Source of the DNA: Elmis aenea
Taxonomy: Eukaryota > Arthropoda > Insecta > Coleoptera > Elmidae
Length of the DNA: 64,000 bases
NCBI GenBank assembly: GCA_947652605.1
Contig: OX393578.1
Location: forward strand, 35,345,470-35,409,469
Direction of reading: 5' to 3'
In this document: piece by piece, positions 12,301-23,692 of the stretch
Numbering within the stretch: the first letter of the stretch is position 1
How the letters are laid out: each line of letters begins with the position of its first letter
Program-made: the position numbers and the translations under genes
Notes under the pieces: model-generated
The model's database searches: none
The model's input: the letters and a program-made list of their open reading frames with translations, nothing else
Told to the model about the DNA's origin: nothing

Positions 12301-15217
12301 AGTTCAATAGAATACGTGTAAGACTACTTATCTATATAATCTTTACTGGGCCATGATAGACACAAGATAATTTTCAATTATTTTAAGCATCGAAAAACTT
12401 CTCCCTTCAGACGCCACGGAAACTGGCAATGACAGTGTACAAACAATTCTCAGAGCAATAGTAAAATTTGGGAAAACAAGATATTAAATCAACTACTACG
12501 ATCTTTTGTGATATGTGCCAGGGAAAATTTATATAACTGAATACAATCTAAATTCTTTTTAACACATTATTCCATTTGATTGAAATTTCACATTCACATT
12601 CATACAAGATTTTATTAAGGAATCATTAGCCATTTCTTGAAAACCATAGGTATTATGTAAACACTTAGCGGAGATTAAATTGTTAAAAATTGTTTTCACA
12701 CACTATTATCGTTTCTGAAGTAAAGAATTGGTTTTTACATTTTTGTAAAACACTAAGAGCGCCGGGGCCGCCCTATAAATCGGCCGCCCACGAGCGTGGC
12801 ACGCTTTGGGTCTCCGTAATACCGGCCCTGTACCTAAGCATGATCACGATCAGGGTGACGAGACGTCCCGATTTTTCGGGATTTATCCCTATTTGTTGGT
12901 TTAATGTCCCGATGTCTCCACGATGTATTTTTGGGACTATTGTGTCTCCCGATTTTCAAATACTAGTAGTATAATTTTTAGTTATCGTACCTATATAGAC
13001 AATTCACAAAAAAAATTGATATTTCTTAAAAGTCCTTTTGAAATCTATTTTCTTTTCTATATATGTCTGTTTAGAAGAAATGTTCAAGTTCTTTCAGAAG
13101 AGACTCAATATTTGCTGTTGCAGTATCAATCGATACGGTACTAGATTGCAATATTTTGTTTCGTTCGTCAATGGAAGCTAAAATTTTAAACCAAATTGTT
13201 GCAAAAAGTATTGCTTTGAAACTTGAAAAATATCGTTTTAGAGCAGCAGCTTCAGATGTATCTTTATTGGATAGTTTCCCAGTCGAAATTACATCCTCTA
13301 GCAGGGGTCGGCAACCTTTTCGATAAGAAGGGCACCCCGAATAGCTAGCTTATTATGACAAGGAGCACTTTACTAGTCAATAGCCATTATGACACTATTG
13401 TCAACTAAGACTAAGGAATTCGTTCTGACATTGCTAAGTCGTGAAATAATTATATTGTTTATTGTTTTAGTCCTGTTCCTGTCAATATTTTTTTTTTTTA
13501 ACTAAAATTACTCAAAAACTATTGATTTTAGGTACAAAAGACCTAAACATTTTTGAAAGAAAATTTAATGTTGCACCTAAAAAAGAAAAAATATACAGGG
13601 TGTTCTATTTAAGAAAACTAAGTGACGTATTGGTGCGCAAAAACAAAAAACTTTGTATATTTGAAAATAATTTAAGGTTATATAGTTAATGACACATATT
13701 TTATTCAAAACTCTTTTTTGGAAAGTTATCACAAGACGAGATATTGACCCGTTACGTTAATTTTTGTACACACTGTTTGTGAAATGTGTCGATTGTTTTT
13801 TTATGTGCCAGACATTACATTTTATTATTTTGAACTCTAAAATGAATTCGAGAAAATATTACTGTTTTTGAACAAATATTTCATAAAATAAAATGTTGAA
13901 AACTTATGGTGCGTGTTATACACGAATTTTAATTTTATTTTGATGTGTGTTTAAAGTTAATGCATATTATCCAAGTATGTACTGTTTTGACCGTACACTG
14001 ACTAGTTCATATATTAATTTTGTAACAGATGGAACAGCCGACTAAACTCATTGAATAAAAAGATAAAGAAAGGAGCTTTTAATATTATACTGCAGCGTTT
14101 GTCGGCGACGGAAATGACGACATAAAAGGCTTCTGATAGCGGCCGGTTTTAAAAGGTCAAACAGTCAAGAAATTTAGAGTTTTATGTGCTACAATGGTTA
14201 GCTGCAGATCTTGTAGTCTTACTAGGTCAAAAAATGTTGAAGACTAAAAGATTACGTTTCATAGGTAAGTAGATATTAATATTTTGTAGTGTAATCATGT
14301 ATTGAAAATTTGATGTGGTGTGTCTAAAAGGTATGTCAAGCGATATTGATACTGCGCAGAATCCTGATAGTTCATGGGATCATACATAGCCTTGTTGGAA
14401 CAAACCTATTAATTAATTAATAATTAAAAAGATATGTATAATTTTATTTTGAATTTTGTAGGTATTCCCGAGTTTAAACTTTTTATGTCATGGTTTTTAA
14501 CGATTACACGGATTTTTCTGCTTGATTAATCAGAACGCCGATATTTATTACTACGATATTTCTATTTTTGATCTAAAAAGATAATTAACTAATAAATAAT
14601 ATTTACACGACACTAAATAAAAGCTTGAAATTGAAAAAGTTTAAATCCGTCTATGTACTTGCGTCCACTGCAGATCGGCGCCAATAGAAGCCTACGTTAG
14701 ACAAGCGGGAAAAATATTAACACATAGTTATGGTTTTAATCTTAACATTACATCAGAATGATACATGCTAAAGTTTTAAGATAAACTTGATTACTTGGAG
14801 ACAATAAGCAACTCTTGAACTAAAGTGAAAGTATTGAATTGTAACAATTACCATGTGAAGTGTAAAAATGTTATGCAATACAGGTAGGTATGCGGTTTCG
14901 TCGTTGAGTAAATTTCTGTAGTAAATTTTATCAACAAGAATTGTTAAACTGCTCCGCTCATATGTTCTATAAATACAAAGCTCTACAAACAAGCCACTTG
15001 GTTTTTCAATTCGCTTTTATTTTTAAATCAGCTCGACCTACAGCGCAAGGCACACACGTTTTACTGAACGAAAGCTTCGTGTGAATACTCACTCACCATT
15101 TCCTAAATCTTCTCTAACAGCGAGTGCACATAGAACACAGTGCGCTATATCAAAATACGGAAACATTTTTAATTTAATAACTTGGTTGGCGACATCGAGA
15201 AACGCTTCGGGATCCAT
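3351..15217 (-). CDS. TMEM38 (TRIC): TRIC-type trimeric intracellular cation channel (TMEM38 family), 4 coding exons
   Basis: TRIC channels are ER/SR monovalent-cation (K+) channels that balance charge during Ca2+ release. Coding exons on the minus strand are 15217-15097, 6241-6085, 3952-3680 and 3627-3351, with GT-AG junctions. They sum to 828 nt, or 275 aa plus TAG, the usual length for insect TRIC. Exon 1 starts MDPEAFLDVANQVIKLKMFP and ends in REDLGN. Exon 2 carries HPLSCWLSYMLVVFSGGML and NALLAEPILAPIKNTPQV. Exon 3 carries the lipid-binding KEVYR motif (K121, R125), KVYDGVIHAAKLYPNAYLIM and the glycine-rich hinge GTVKGNGAGF (about 151-161). Exon 4 has the last membrane segments and a charged tail ending KKTN. 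Intron 1 is about 8.9 kb and holds a LINE and palindromic elements; intron 3 is only 52 bp. The stop codon sits directly against a consensus splice donor. Family assignment is secure; TRIC-A versus TRIC-B does not apply to a single insect gene. Confidence 0.95.
4201..4629. mobile_element. CCCGGGA-rich element with a 10-bp direct repeat
   Basis: A 429-bp element in TRIC intron 2. Direct repeats ACCTACACGT at 4191-4200 and 4630-4639 flank ends of the form AGTGNGTNCT (left AGTGAGTACT, right complement AGTGGGTGCT). Inside, TCCCGGGAGTCGGGATT at 4230 recurs near 4552, and further CCCGGGAA copies sit at the right end. The centre is AT-rich. Confidence 0.6.
4665..4790 (+). mobile_element. Degraded arm related to the 48.2 kb palindrome
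   Basis: GGATGTCCCAAATTCGAG and then TATCTCG...GGTTTAATTTTGG follow the order of blocks seen at the left end of the 48.2 kb palindrome. The rest has decayed. No partner arm was found nearby. Confidence 0.4.
5630..5970. repeat. Inverted-repeat cluster around AAACTGTTTAGTTG
   Basis: CAACTAAACTGTTT near 5734 is inverted by AAACTGTTTAGTTG near 5869, and further AAACTGTTT copies occur near 5949. The block is richer in CpG than the rest of TRIC intron 2. It is probably an unclassified transposon remnant just downstream of TRIC exon 2 on the minus strand. Confidence 0.35.
6551..6592 (-). ncRNA. Hammerhead-like hairpin motif
   Basis: On the minus strand CTGAGGA (6590-6584) is followed by one A, a 6-bp stem GTCAAT/ATTGAC with a 9-nt loop, and CGAAAC (6562-6557). 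The order is that of the hammerhead ribozyme core (CUGANGA, stem II, GAAA), but there is one extra base before the stem and stems I and III were not resolved. Activity is not claimed. Confidence 0.3.
8059..8286. mobile_element. Small MITE with about 60-bp inverted ends
   Basis: TAAGTAATACATTTCTCTGA at the left pairs inversely with the AGAGAAATTTATTACTTAC end, and ACAATTATTTGTAACAAAA near 8084 pairs with TTTTGTTACAAATAATTGT near 8217. It sits between the left palindrome arm and the LINE. Confidence 0.55.
8318..11195 (+). pseudogene. Jockey-clade-like non-LTR retrotransposon ORF2, frameshifted
   Basis: Reads endonuclease then reverse transcriptase. The AP-endonuclease part starts IAIWNANGLSQHAQ (8325), then SEAHLTD, AVYCPPKYN, GGDFNAKNSLWG (8710) and SSDHSVIM. 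The RT part follows with YRPISLLPVLSKLFEKLL (9850), FGFRNQHSTIEQVH, SGVPQGSVLGPVLYTLFTAD (10219), the catalytic FVDD (10315) and YLGIHLDRRLTWRKH. The C-terminus is at 11004. Intact pieces are 8617-9972 and 10243-11004; frame changes occur near 8380, 8480-8600, 9925 and 10180, so the copy is dead. ORF1 is missing (5' truncation). The 3' tail ends near 11195 in AATAAACAGGG and an A-rich run. Clade is inferred from RT motifs. Confidence 0.85.
12004..15096. other. Rest of TRIC intron 1: scattered transposon ends
   Basis: No exon was recognised. It holds a GC-rich remnant ending ACCGGCCCTG near 12831, a CGGGA-type remnant (12856-12965, GACGTCCCGATTTTTCGGG), a left hAT end at 13302, and a solo ATACAGGGTGTTC end near 13593. 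The remainder looks like unassigned AT-rich sequence. Confidence 0.5.
13302..13420 (+). mobile_element. Left end of a hAT-type element
   Basis: CAGGGGTCGGCAACCTTTTC is the typical hAT terminus and is almost identical to the start of the intact MITE at 16072. The matching right end was not found within several kb, so this copy is truncated or rearranged. Confidence 0.55.
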
Positions 15218-16063
15218 TTTAAAGTTTTTTTAAATTTTCAAACCAGACACAACTCACTTCCCTTTCGAAACTAAAATATCAGCTCGGATCGGCACTACTG
15301 TTAGCACATGGCTAGCAGCCAGGAACGGACTGGCCCCCCCAAACAGTGTACGCATGGCGCGTTGCATGGATTTCAAAACTATTTCTGTATTTATTTATAG
15401 TTCCATTTTCATATCTCGCATGAGAATGTTTGTGGAGTTCGTAGACTCAGACGACTGCTGTAGGTACTAGGTACAGGTGATTCATGATGAAGTTTATGCA
15501 CCAAGTGCTATTATCGGCGCTGGCCATAAATTATTTAATAGCGATTAAAACAGCCATTATAAGAACTGAATGTTTAATGGAGATGTTATTTAATACATGA
15601 CATAATGTTTTAATAAATAATTACAAGTAATAATCCTTATATGGATTTTAAAAAAATTACTGAAAAAAACAAATGACTATTTTAAAGCATGCTATGCCGT
15701 TTTATTATTTTTTAATAACTAATAAATCGTTTTCTTTTTTGAATTAATATGGTATGCTTTTCGTTTCAAAAGTTTGTTTTCGATTTACTTCTGTTAATTG
15801 GACAATCGCTCAAAATTTTCGAGTAAAACATGAATTACTCGAAAACGGTTAATTTTAGGCCTATATGACCTTTCACATTTTATAAAGTACATTTAAAGAC
15901 GAATCCAAAAATGTAATAATATGCAGGATGTACTATTTAAAATAAGTAGCTTGGTTGCCATAGCAAATAAACCGTAAAAACAAAACAAAATCGAGTACAC
16001 CATAAGGCGCAGAAAAGATAGCCATGCATCTTTTGTATAAAACATTTTGTTGTTAAATCAATA
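15218..16063. other. Upstream region of TRIC
   Basis: Presumably contains the TRIC promoter and 5' UTR, but no TATA box or initiator stands out. No ORF or clear repeat, apart from a weak transposon end (GCAGGATGTACTATTTAA) near 15924. Confidence 0.4.
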
Positions 16064-16071
16064 TTTTAGAA

Positions 16072-17547
16072 CAGGGGTCGGCAACCTTTTTGACATATCG
16101 GGCCAAATTATACAATAATATTTTCAAGCGGGCCGCACATAAAAATATTATAGCTCATCCTAACAACGCCTTTGTCGACGATCAGCCGCCATTAATTTCG
16201 CGCCCAAAGCTTACCCATTTCCAAGGTTTTATGTTTATTTAATCATTATTACCTTGGACATTGGTTTTAAATTCGTGTAAGACACAATAATTAATTATTG
16301 TCTCAACACACGCGCATAAAAAAATGGTGTAGAAAGGGTTAATACAGGGTTGTATAATAGCTTAATAAATTTTTATTTGAAAATAAAAGTGATTTAAAGT
16401 CTGATAATTCTGGTGTTTTTCCGGCGACGTAAGTTGAATTTCTCAAACACATTTACGGTTTATTTGCTAATTAAACATATTGCTTTTTTATTAATATTGA
16501 TGAAAAAATAGTTAAAAGTCCATTTTTCTTTGAATACGCCGCATTCTTCATTTATCATCATATTATCATTTCTTCTTTTTGGCGTTTTTCCATGGTTACT
16601 AAATAAAAATGAATGAATGAAACATTAAAGGGAAGTTCTTAAGCGTTGCCAATTACAAATTTGGCAATAAAAAAACAATCATTATTTTTCAAATTTAAAT
16701 AATTCTAAAATGACGGAATATTTCCATTTATTCTGCAGGTAATGAAACGAAATTAATTAATTAATTTAATTTAAAATTTTTGAAATGGTAGTTAATTTTT
16801 AACATTTCGAAAATTGTCAATAGATAGAAATAAACAAGAGGCCCATTTAAACAAGTTTTACAAATTTTTGTATCTTACATTAAAAAATAATTATTGGTTC
16901 GAAACAACCTATATTCCTTACCTCCGTTTGAATTTGCAAGAAGGTGTCACTAAATACATTGTTTAAAGCCGCGAATACAATTTATTTTCATACGTAACGG
17001 TAGGGCTGGGCGATATATCGATAAATATCGATATAATTTTGATATCGATATATCGATCCGACATTCCGATATATCGATATTTTGAGGGCGAGAAGCGTTT
17101 TTTTTTTTAGGTCACCAATCTCTTTTTTCACTTTTTTACTGACTTTTTTTAGCTTCGCGCCGCTTTTATGTCGATATATCGATATAATTTCGATATCGAT
17201 ATTCGATATCGAAATTTGGATATCGCCCACCCCTACGTAACGGGCACATTAAACCGAGACAAAATAGTCATCAAAATAGCCAAGTTTTCTTTGAAGAACC
17301 GACAGGCAGCGTTAGAAACGTGCTTTGATACTAACAGAAACTTGGTTATTTTATTTTCGACCTGAAGTTGGCAGCCATCAAAATTTGCGTTAAAATTAAA
17401 ATTGAAACATACTATAAAATTAAAAAGGAAATGTTTAATGCATTTGGTTTTTTAATATGAAATATCATGTTTAATATATCTACATTTAGATTATTACTTG
17501 GCGGGCCAAATCAAAATCCATGTCGGGCCGCGTGTTGCCGACCGCTG
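16072..17547. mobile_element. hAT-type non-autonomous transposon with perfect 8-bp TSD
   Basis: Starts CAGGGGTCGGCAACC and ends GTTGCCGACCGCTG. TTTTAGAA is duplicated at 16064-16071 and 17548-17555. Subterminal GGGCCAAAT and GGGCCGC motifs occur at both ends in opposite orientation. No transposase was seen. It is interrupted by a 235-bp MITE at 17001-17235. Confidence 0.85.
17001..17235. mobile_element. CGATAT-rich MITE nested in the hAT element, perfect 8-bp TSD
   Basis: Starts TAGGGCTGGGCGATAT and ends ATATCGCCCACCCCTA. CGTAACGG is duplicated at 16993-17000 and 17236-17243. The subterminal arms are made of overlapping ATCGATAT units, so open frames reading repeated SIYRY/IDID residues are artefacts. 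Confidence 0.85.
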
Positions 17548-17555
17548 TTTTAGAA

Positions 17556-18400
17556 GATAAAAGCGGTATTTCATACTTTTTTATGTTAAATTTGCCTTTT
17601 TTTTATAAACTTTAAAGGTCTATAATTCGATAACCATCGAGTTTTGAACTATGTGTTCTTTATATAACCTTTTTTGCTTAAATTGACTCAAGGAACATGC
17701 TACTTAAGTTTGGCCGTTACGTCATGCAACACCTGTTAATATGATTGTACTTATGCTAAGTTTGCTTATCCCTTAAATGCAAATTTTTAATAAAATACCA
17801 GCGATTTATATATTTCTATATATTCTATAGGTAAAAATTGGCAGTTTTTTTTTTAACACTGTGGATGGCTCATTTTGCCTTAGTAGGGGGCTAAATTTGC
17901 AGTAGAGCATCAAATATGCACTTTATTATGATGTGGCTCAATCCATGGGGCGTCATGAGCCACCCCTTGAATTTTAAAAAACCGAAGTTTTTATGAGATC
18001 TGAGCTTTTGTCAAACTATAGGGCATACAGTTTGTATCCTTTCCTCCAACTTTCAAACACAAACTTTCAAGTTTTATAATTACATGAAAAAACGTAAAAG
18101 ACTTTGTGGAAAAATGGCTCACCCCGCGCGACGGTACTATGTAGGTGTCATCCTCGTCCCCCCACTCCCAGATTAAAGATTATTTTGATTGAAAACAGGT
18201 AGATGTCAAAGTATGAATATAACCATTTATTAAACTAACTTGTGAATAAAAACTCACATTTAATGATTTTATAATAACGACTGAAAGTTATTTCTTTGAT
18301 TTCTTAAAAACATGAAAAAGTGGCATATCAACTTCTGCCATAACGCCACAGATTTCATTTTTCAATAAGTTAGTTTACTTATACCTCGGTTGTAAATTTC
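17556..18400. repeat. Unclassified repeat with TGGCTCA motifs
   Basis: GGCTCATTTTGCC near 17867, ATGAGCCACCCC near 17956 and ATGGCTCACCCCGCGCG near 18113 suggest the remains of a transposon. No coding content or terminal repeat can be fixed. Confidence 0.3.
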
Positions 18401-18790
18401 CTTAGGTTTTGATGAAAAAAAAAAACAACTCATTTTTATCCTCTTCTCTTGATATTAGTCTTAGTCCATGAAAATGGCTTTGTAGAGCAAGGTCAAGAAA
18501 GTAAGGTGGGTAAAGCATTTTTTTTCAGTCAAATTCTTCTAGCAGATTCTTGACGACTTTAATAGTATGAGAACGGGCTTTATCGTGGTGGAAGATCATT
18601 CCCCTCCTTTTGCACTAAAGATGAGAGTATTATTTCTGGAGCAGCTTTCCAATGGTAAAGTTGCTGGCAAGTGGCAATACACTCAGCGTTGATAGTCTGA
18701 TTATTTTTCAACAGTTCATAATGGATGACTACAGGGATATCCCGCCATCTCTACATGATCTGTCTAGGTCGTACCTAGACTCTAGGATGA
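18400..18790 (-). pseudogene. Mariner transposase fragment
   Basis: Read on the minus strand the block gives IPVVIHYELLKNNQTINAEC, then LVQKEGN, and in a shifted frame MIFHHDKARSHTIKVVKNLL and LQSHFHGLRLISREED. These correspond in order to the core and C-terminus of Tc1/mariner-superfamily (mariner-type) transposases, including the D in HHDKARSHT. At least two frameshifts and stops are present, and no inverted ends were found. Confidence 0.75.
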
Positions 18791-18860
18791 GGGCCTCCTC
18801 TTGGTTCCTAAACCGGCCCCACGACTGATCTACTGAGATTCCTCATCGTAAAATAGCATA

Positions 18861-20348
18861 TACACAGGGTGGTACATTTTTCGATGCTCACCATTGCTAT
18901 CTTGTAAACGGTAAGATATACAAGGTCGGTTAAATTAAAGAAAAGTTGCACATTTTAAGGCCATTGAGATTCTGAAAATAAATCCTGGATATTTTGATTC
19001 GTTTTTGATTTATTACAAAAAAAAAACTGAAAAATGTGATTTTAGAAAAATATTATTATCTTTCCTACCATTCACGCTATTTAATTTAAACTTGGTAACT
19101 TTATGTTCTTGACCATCCTGGGTTTGATGACGTCTACAGAAATTTTCTAAGCCTTCCAGATTTCAAGTTGCGATAGTCATATCTTATGACCGCCATATTA
19201 GATTTTTGCACCATCAAAGAGACAAAAAATTAGCTTTCCAGATTGGTAACCAACATAACCTTTTTCCTTTAAAAAACTTGTTGAAATTTGAAAATTTGTA
19301 TAAGCAATTTATAAAATCGAGAATGCTCAGAAAAACTATGATATAAATTAAAGTGGCAGAACATTTTATTAGTCTAATGATAATGAAATGACAATAAATT
19401 TAAAACACTCGATAAATAATTATTTAAAACGCGTTCCGTTTATGTATGATGCAGTGGTTACTGGTTAGTCCTTAAATTCATTTCGTCCAGTGCTTTTAGG
19501 ATAGTCTGTCTCGGAATAGAGTCGAATGCATTTTTGATTTTACGGCGAAGATGTTCAATATTTTCCGTTAGGGTTGCATAAACAACATCTTTTACATTGC
19601 CCCACAAAAAAAAAATCCATAGGCGTTATACATGGCGATCGTGGAGGCAAACGAACAGGACTAAACGTACCTACCAAGCTATGAATTTTGAAAGCGTGTA
19701 TCTAAATATTCTCTTACGTTGTGAGGACCAACTCCATCTTGCTGAAACCACTGATGATTTTGAATTGTTAATAATGGCAATTCGCCTACCATATCTTCTA
19801 AATTTGTTTCCAACAACCTTCATTATTAGACCAATAAAATGTTCTGTCTTTTATTTATATCCTAGTTTCAATTGTTTTTCAGAGCATTCTCGATTTTATA
19901 AATTATTTATACAAATTTTCAAATTTCAACAAGTTTTTTAAAATAAAAAGGTTATGTTGGTTACCAATCTGGAAAGCTATTTTTTTGGTATGCCTGATGG
20001 TGCAAAAATCCAATATGGCGGTCATAAGAAATAAAAAAGTTGACTATCGCAACTTAAAATCTAGAACGCTTAGAAATTTTTTGTTGACGTCATCAAACCC
20101 AGGATGGCCAAAAACATAAAGTTACCAAGTTTAAATTAAATAGCGTAAACGGTAGGGAAGATAATAATATTTTGCTAAAATCACATTTTTCAGTTTTTTT
20201 TTGTAATAAATCAAAAACGAATCAAAATATGCAGGATTTATTTTCAGATTCTCAATGGCTATAAAAATGTGCAACTTTTAACCGACCTTGTATCGCTTAC
20301 CGTTTCCAAGATAGCAATGGTGAGCATCGAAAAATGCACCACCCTGTA
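18861..20348. mobile_element. Long-arm DNA transposon with ACAGGGTGG ends
   Basis: The left arm (18861-19345) starts TACACAGGGTGGTACATTTT; the right arm (19876-20348) ends AATGCACCACCCTGTATA and is its inverted complement over about 470 bp. Both ends lie in TA-rich sequence, compatible with a TA target. The 530-bp centre holds a minus-strand transposase relic, which links this foldback class to an IS630-Tc1-mariner-type enzyme. Confidence 0.75.
19450..19820 (-). pseudogene. IS630/Tc1-mariner-like transposase relic
   Basis: The minus strand reads NHQWFQQDGVGPHNVREYLD, then after a frameshift PVRLPPRSPCITPMDFF, and LWGNVKDVVYATLTENIEHL followed by IKNAFDSIPRQTILKALDEM. The order matches insect DDE transposases (QDG...PPRSPDLTPLDFFLWG). 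The usual D of SPD is C here, and there are a stop and frameshifts, so it is inactive. Confidence 0.7.
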
Positions 20349-20905
20349 TACCATCATGTGCAGAATTTTGAGAAATTTATAAAAATATGTGAGGTATTTT
20401 GGATTGTTTCTTATAGGATTTTTTTAAGGGTGCGACATACAAATTGAATCACCTGGCAATTCATTCGATGCTTAATCTTTCTTATTAAATTGATGTTTAA
20501 TTTTTTTATATAAAATAGACGACGAATTTGCTAAGAATGCTCTGCAATCATTAAACAATGGCGATACACATTTTTATTAAATTATTGCATTACTACAGCG
20601 GTAATTGTTAAGCTTAATTTGATTTTGTCAGGGTCTAAGCTAAGAGTGTAATTAAAAAGGTATATGGTAATGTAAACAATATTTGACTTTTAGATCAAAT
20701 GGAACGAGTATAAATATGAAAACAAGACTTTTAATTAAATTTTGCTCAAATAGTAAATATTGTTTAGATTTTGATAACAAACTGTCAACAAATAAAAATT
20801 TCTCTAAAAAATATAACCCGGCGAAATCTGTTAATGATTTTACATTTTAAATCTGATTTATGTCTGTATAACTTATGTTATGGCATTATTTTTCATAATA
20901 TACTT

Positions 20906-21890
20906 ATACAGGGTGTTTCAGAAGTGATTACCGCCTTGTTACCATAATAAATAATAGTGCCAAAAGATGCATATGAAGGCATAAACATGTTATGTTCGAA
21001 ATAATAAAAAAGCCATTCAAGATTTTTTCAAAGGTAGGTACCTACCAATATTTGATAGTAAATATTCCTACCCATTCAGGACTATAAACATTTTAATAGT
21101 TTTAATATTAATGTTATTTTTGAGAAAAATGTCAAAATCTCGATGATCGTATCAGTAGGCTAAGAAGTCATTATGTGCCTAAATGAGAACATGTTTTGTT
21201 TTTTAAAGCCAAATGAATTCGTTTACAATGATCAACTTTTTACTCAAAAAAATCGTATAATTGTCAAATTCAGAATGAAATTCTTTACAAATTGGCGTTA
21301 AAATCAGATATAGCGTCCATAAGAAAAAAATTACCTGATGGTTTAAGAAAAGCGAAACGTCGCATAGAAAATATAATTGATTTTGATTCCTTGCAAAAAG
21401 TGGCCATGAAAAAGCATTTACAGAAATGAAATTCGACAATAAATGAAAAAGTTATGGGCAAAAAACACACATCCATTTTTTTACTTTTTCCCCTATATCT
21501 CAAAAACTATAAAAGTTAGATAAGTTCTGTTTGCGTCAAATTATTAAGCATCTCAATATACAACTTTGCCCTAAGTTAATCGAAGTCTTAACTCTTACCG
21601 TTTACGAGAACCCCATAGTGGCCCTCGAAAAACGAGAACCCTGTATATGAAATGTTTTCCATAAAATATTAATAACAGTTTTGAAATATTTATAATAATA
21701 AAATATACTGTTTAATATTGGTTTTAAATTAAACTAGAGCAATTAAAAAAAAAGGCGAATAACATGTTTATAAGAAACATATATTTTTGATTTTTATTTG
21801 TGCTATTGTAGCTTTTCCGGTCACATAATAACATAATATAAGGTTAGTTGAGGTTATTTTTAAAAGCAATCCCTGAATCACCCTGTAATA
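20906..21890. mobile_element. Element with ACAGGGTG ends enclosing a solo arm
   Basis: TATACAGGGTGTTTCAGAAG at the left and CTGAATCACCCTGTAATA at the right are imperfect inverted ends about 985 bp apart. Inside, 21236-21655 is a single arm of the 7.2-12.0 kb palindrome family. Confidence 0.45.
21236..21655 (+). mobile_element. Solo arm of the 7.2-12.0 kb palindrome family
   Basis: It follows 11430-11835 closely, from AATTCAGAAT and TTAAAATCAGATATAGCGTC through CGAAACGTCGCA, CTTACCGTTTACGAGA and CCCCATAGTGGCCCTCG to the end GAGAACCCTGTATA. The opposite arm is missing. The hairpin block is shortened to CTGATGGTTTAAGAAAAGCG. Confidence 0.75.
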
Positions 21891-22894
21891 ATATATTAAA
21901 TAAAATGCAATTATTTCATTGTATGTACTATGTAATAGTGTTATTCAGGTTTGTCCTATTAAAAATCTCATCAACTTACCTATAGCATGCGACCGTATGG
22001 CCACAATAATTTATGTAACAGCATAAATATGTTATCGCTATTTCTTTTAAATTATATTACTTGGAAAATTACACATAATGTTCTATTGTTCTATGCAAAT
22101 TAATTTGCTTACTTTAAACTCAAATTATTGCACATAATAAGCTATTAATATTTATTTGTTCTTTATGAACAATTTTATGACGTATTTCGTAAACATAACG
22201 TTTTATAAAGTACAATAGTACATTCTTAAAACCTAACATTTTAAGTCTTAAAAGATGATGTAATACAGTCCTGTTTAATTTAAATGCTGTGTAACAGAAA
22301 TATACTATCTTATCTTATCTTCAAGTAACACCTTGGATCACTTTTATTTTTGTGTTAGCCAAATTAAATTTTTTTACCAACTTCTTTTAATGCAATTTAT
22401 AATTTAAAAAGAATAGTTTTATATCCAAGAAAGATAGAACTTTGTAAAAACGTATAAAACTTTATAAACACGACGGAAATGTCACTTATACTTGAGCACT
22501 CCTTATTTGCTCATTAAAATACTTGAAAATACATTGTAATTTTACTTGCAACAGCGCTTTTTAATATTAATTCACAATTTTTTATATAAATAGTATGGTA
22601 CTTGAACATTATCAACTTAAGCTTTAATTTACAACTAAATCTTCTCTTTCGTTCTCGTGCATAATTTTATTTTTTATTTAACAAATTTAACATTTTTATA
22701 TTTTTTACTCCGAAGTTACACCACTATTGTGTAGGTTTCTTAAATCGTGATACAATGAACAATTTGTTTAGTATAAGGGTGTAACTGAGTTCTGCAACAC
22801 CCCCTTCTTTTCTTTAGTTGCGTGATTTTAGACAAATGAAGATGCGATATGTGTAAAGAACCGGATTATTAGAACATTTTAGTGTTTCTGGGTA

Positions 22895-23405
22895 GGAATT
22901 CCTTCCCGCCCGTTATCGGAATTGTTTTTACGATTCCCCTTTCCCGTATCCCGAAATAAAGGCGGTAAATCCCGAGAATCTGGAACATTGCTCACAAAAC
23001 CCATTCGTACCCATAATTCCCATTAATTAAATTAATTAAAAACTTATTATTTGCAATGTGTCTCTCAGAAATATTTACTGATTATCGTGATCTAACAATT
23101 ACTTTGCCAGCACTGCCGAAACAAATTCCAGGGGTAGTCCAAAAAAATTGTATTCCTTTTAGTTTGGTTAAATAAAGTTTGGATTTATTAAATTGTTTTT
23201 ATACTTATAAAAAAACCTTAAATATAACATAAACCTATCCAAAATGATACTCTGTTTGTTAACAGTTATTGATTGTTATAGTCATTATTACTGATGTAAG
23301 AAAATAAATAAGAAAGATACATCGGAACTTTAGGGGATTCCCGAGAAATATGATTTCCCATTTCCGTTTCCCGAAGGTTTCAAAATGTCGGGAGTTTGGA
23401 AACGC
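22895..23405. repeat. CCCG-rich transposon remnant
   Basis: TTCCCGTATCCCGAAATAAA near 22943 and CGTTTCCCGAAGG near 23363, with TCGGGAGTTTGGAAACG at the right, resemble the CCCGGGA element at 4.2 kb. The middle is AT-rich. Ends are uncertain. Confidence 0.4.
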
Positions 23406-23692
23406 TAGAACAATAATTGCACTATTGTTTCACATCTGGTTGCGTCGGAAATGACCCTAACTTTGTTATTTCAAATGGGACGCCCTTTATATTTTTACAG
23501 TTGTAAAAAGAGGAAGCAATTTTAAATACAACTGCACCATTTTAGTAAGTTTTCATTGCCTATTAGGTCTACTTCAAATAAATTTTGGACGAAAATTTAT
23601 TTTTTTATTAAGTGTGCCGTGCCCTGCACAAATTGAACTTTAATGTGTCAACAAGTGTCCAAACACGTTTTTGTCAATTTTTGTTGCCATTT

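Noticed and set aside
16988..17365. Open frames with repeated SIYRY and IDID residues
   Set aside because: They translate the ATCGATAT simple units of a MITE in both directions.
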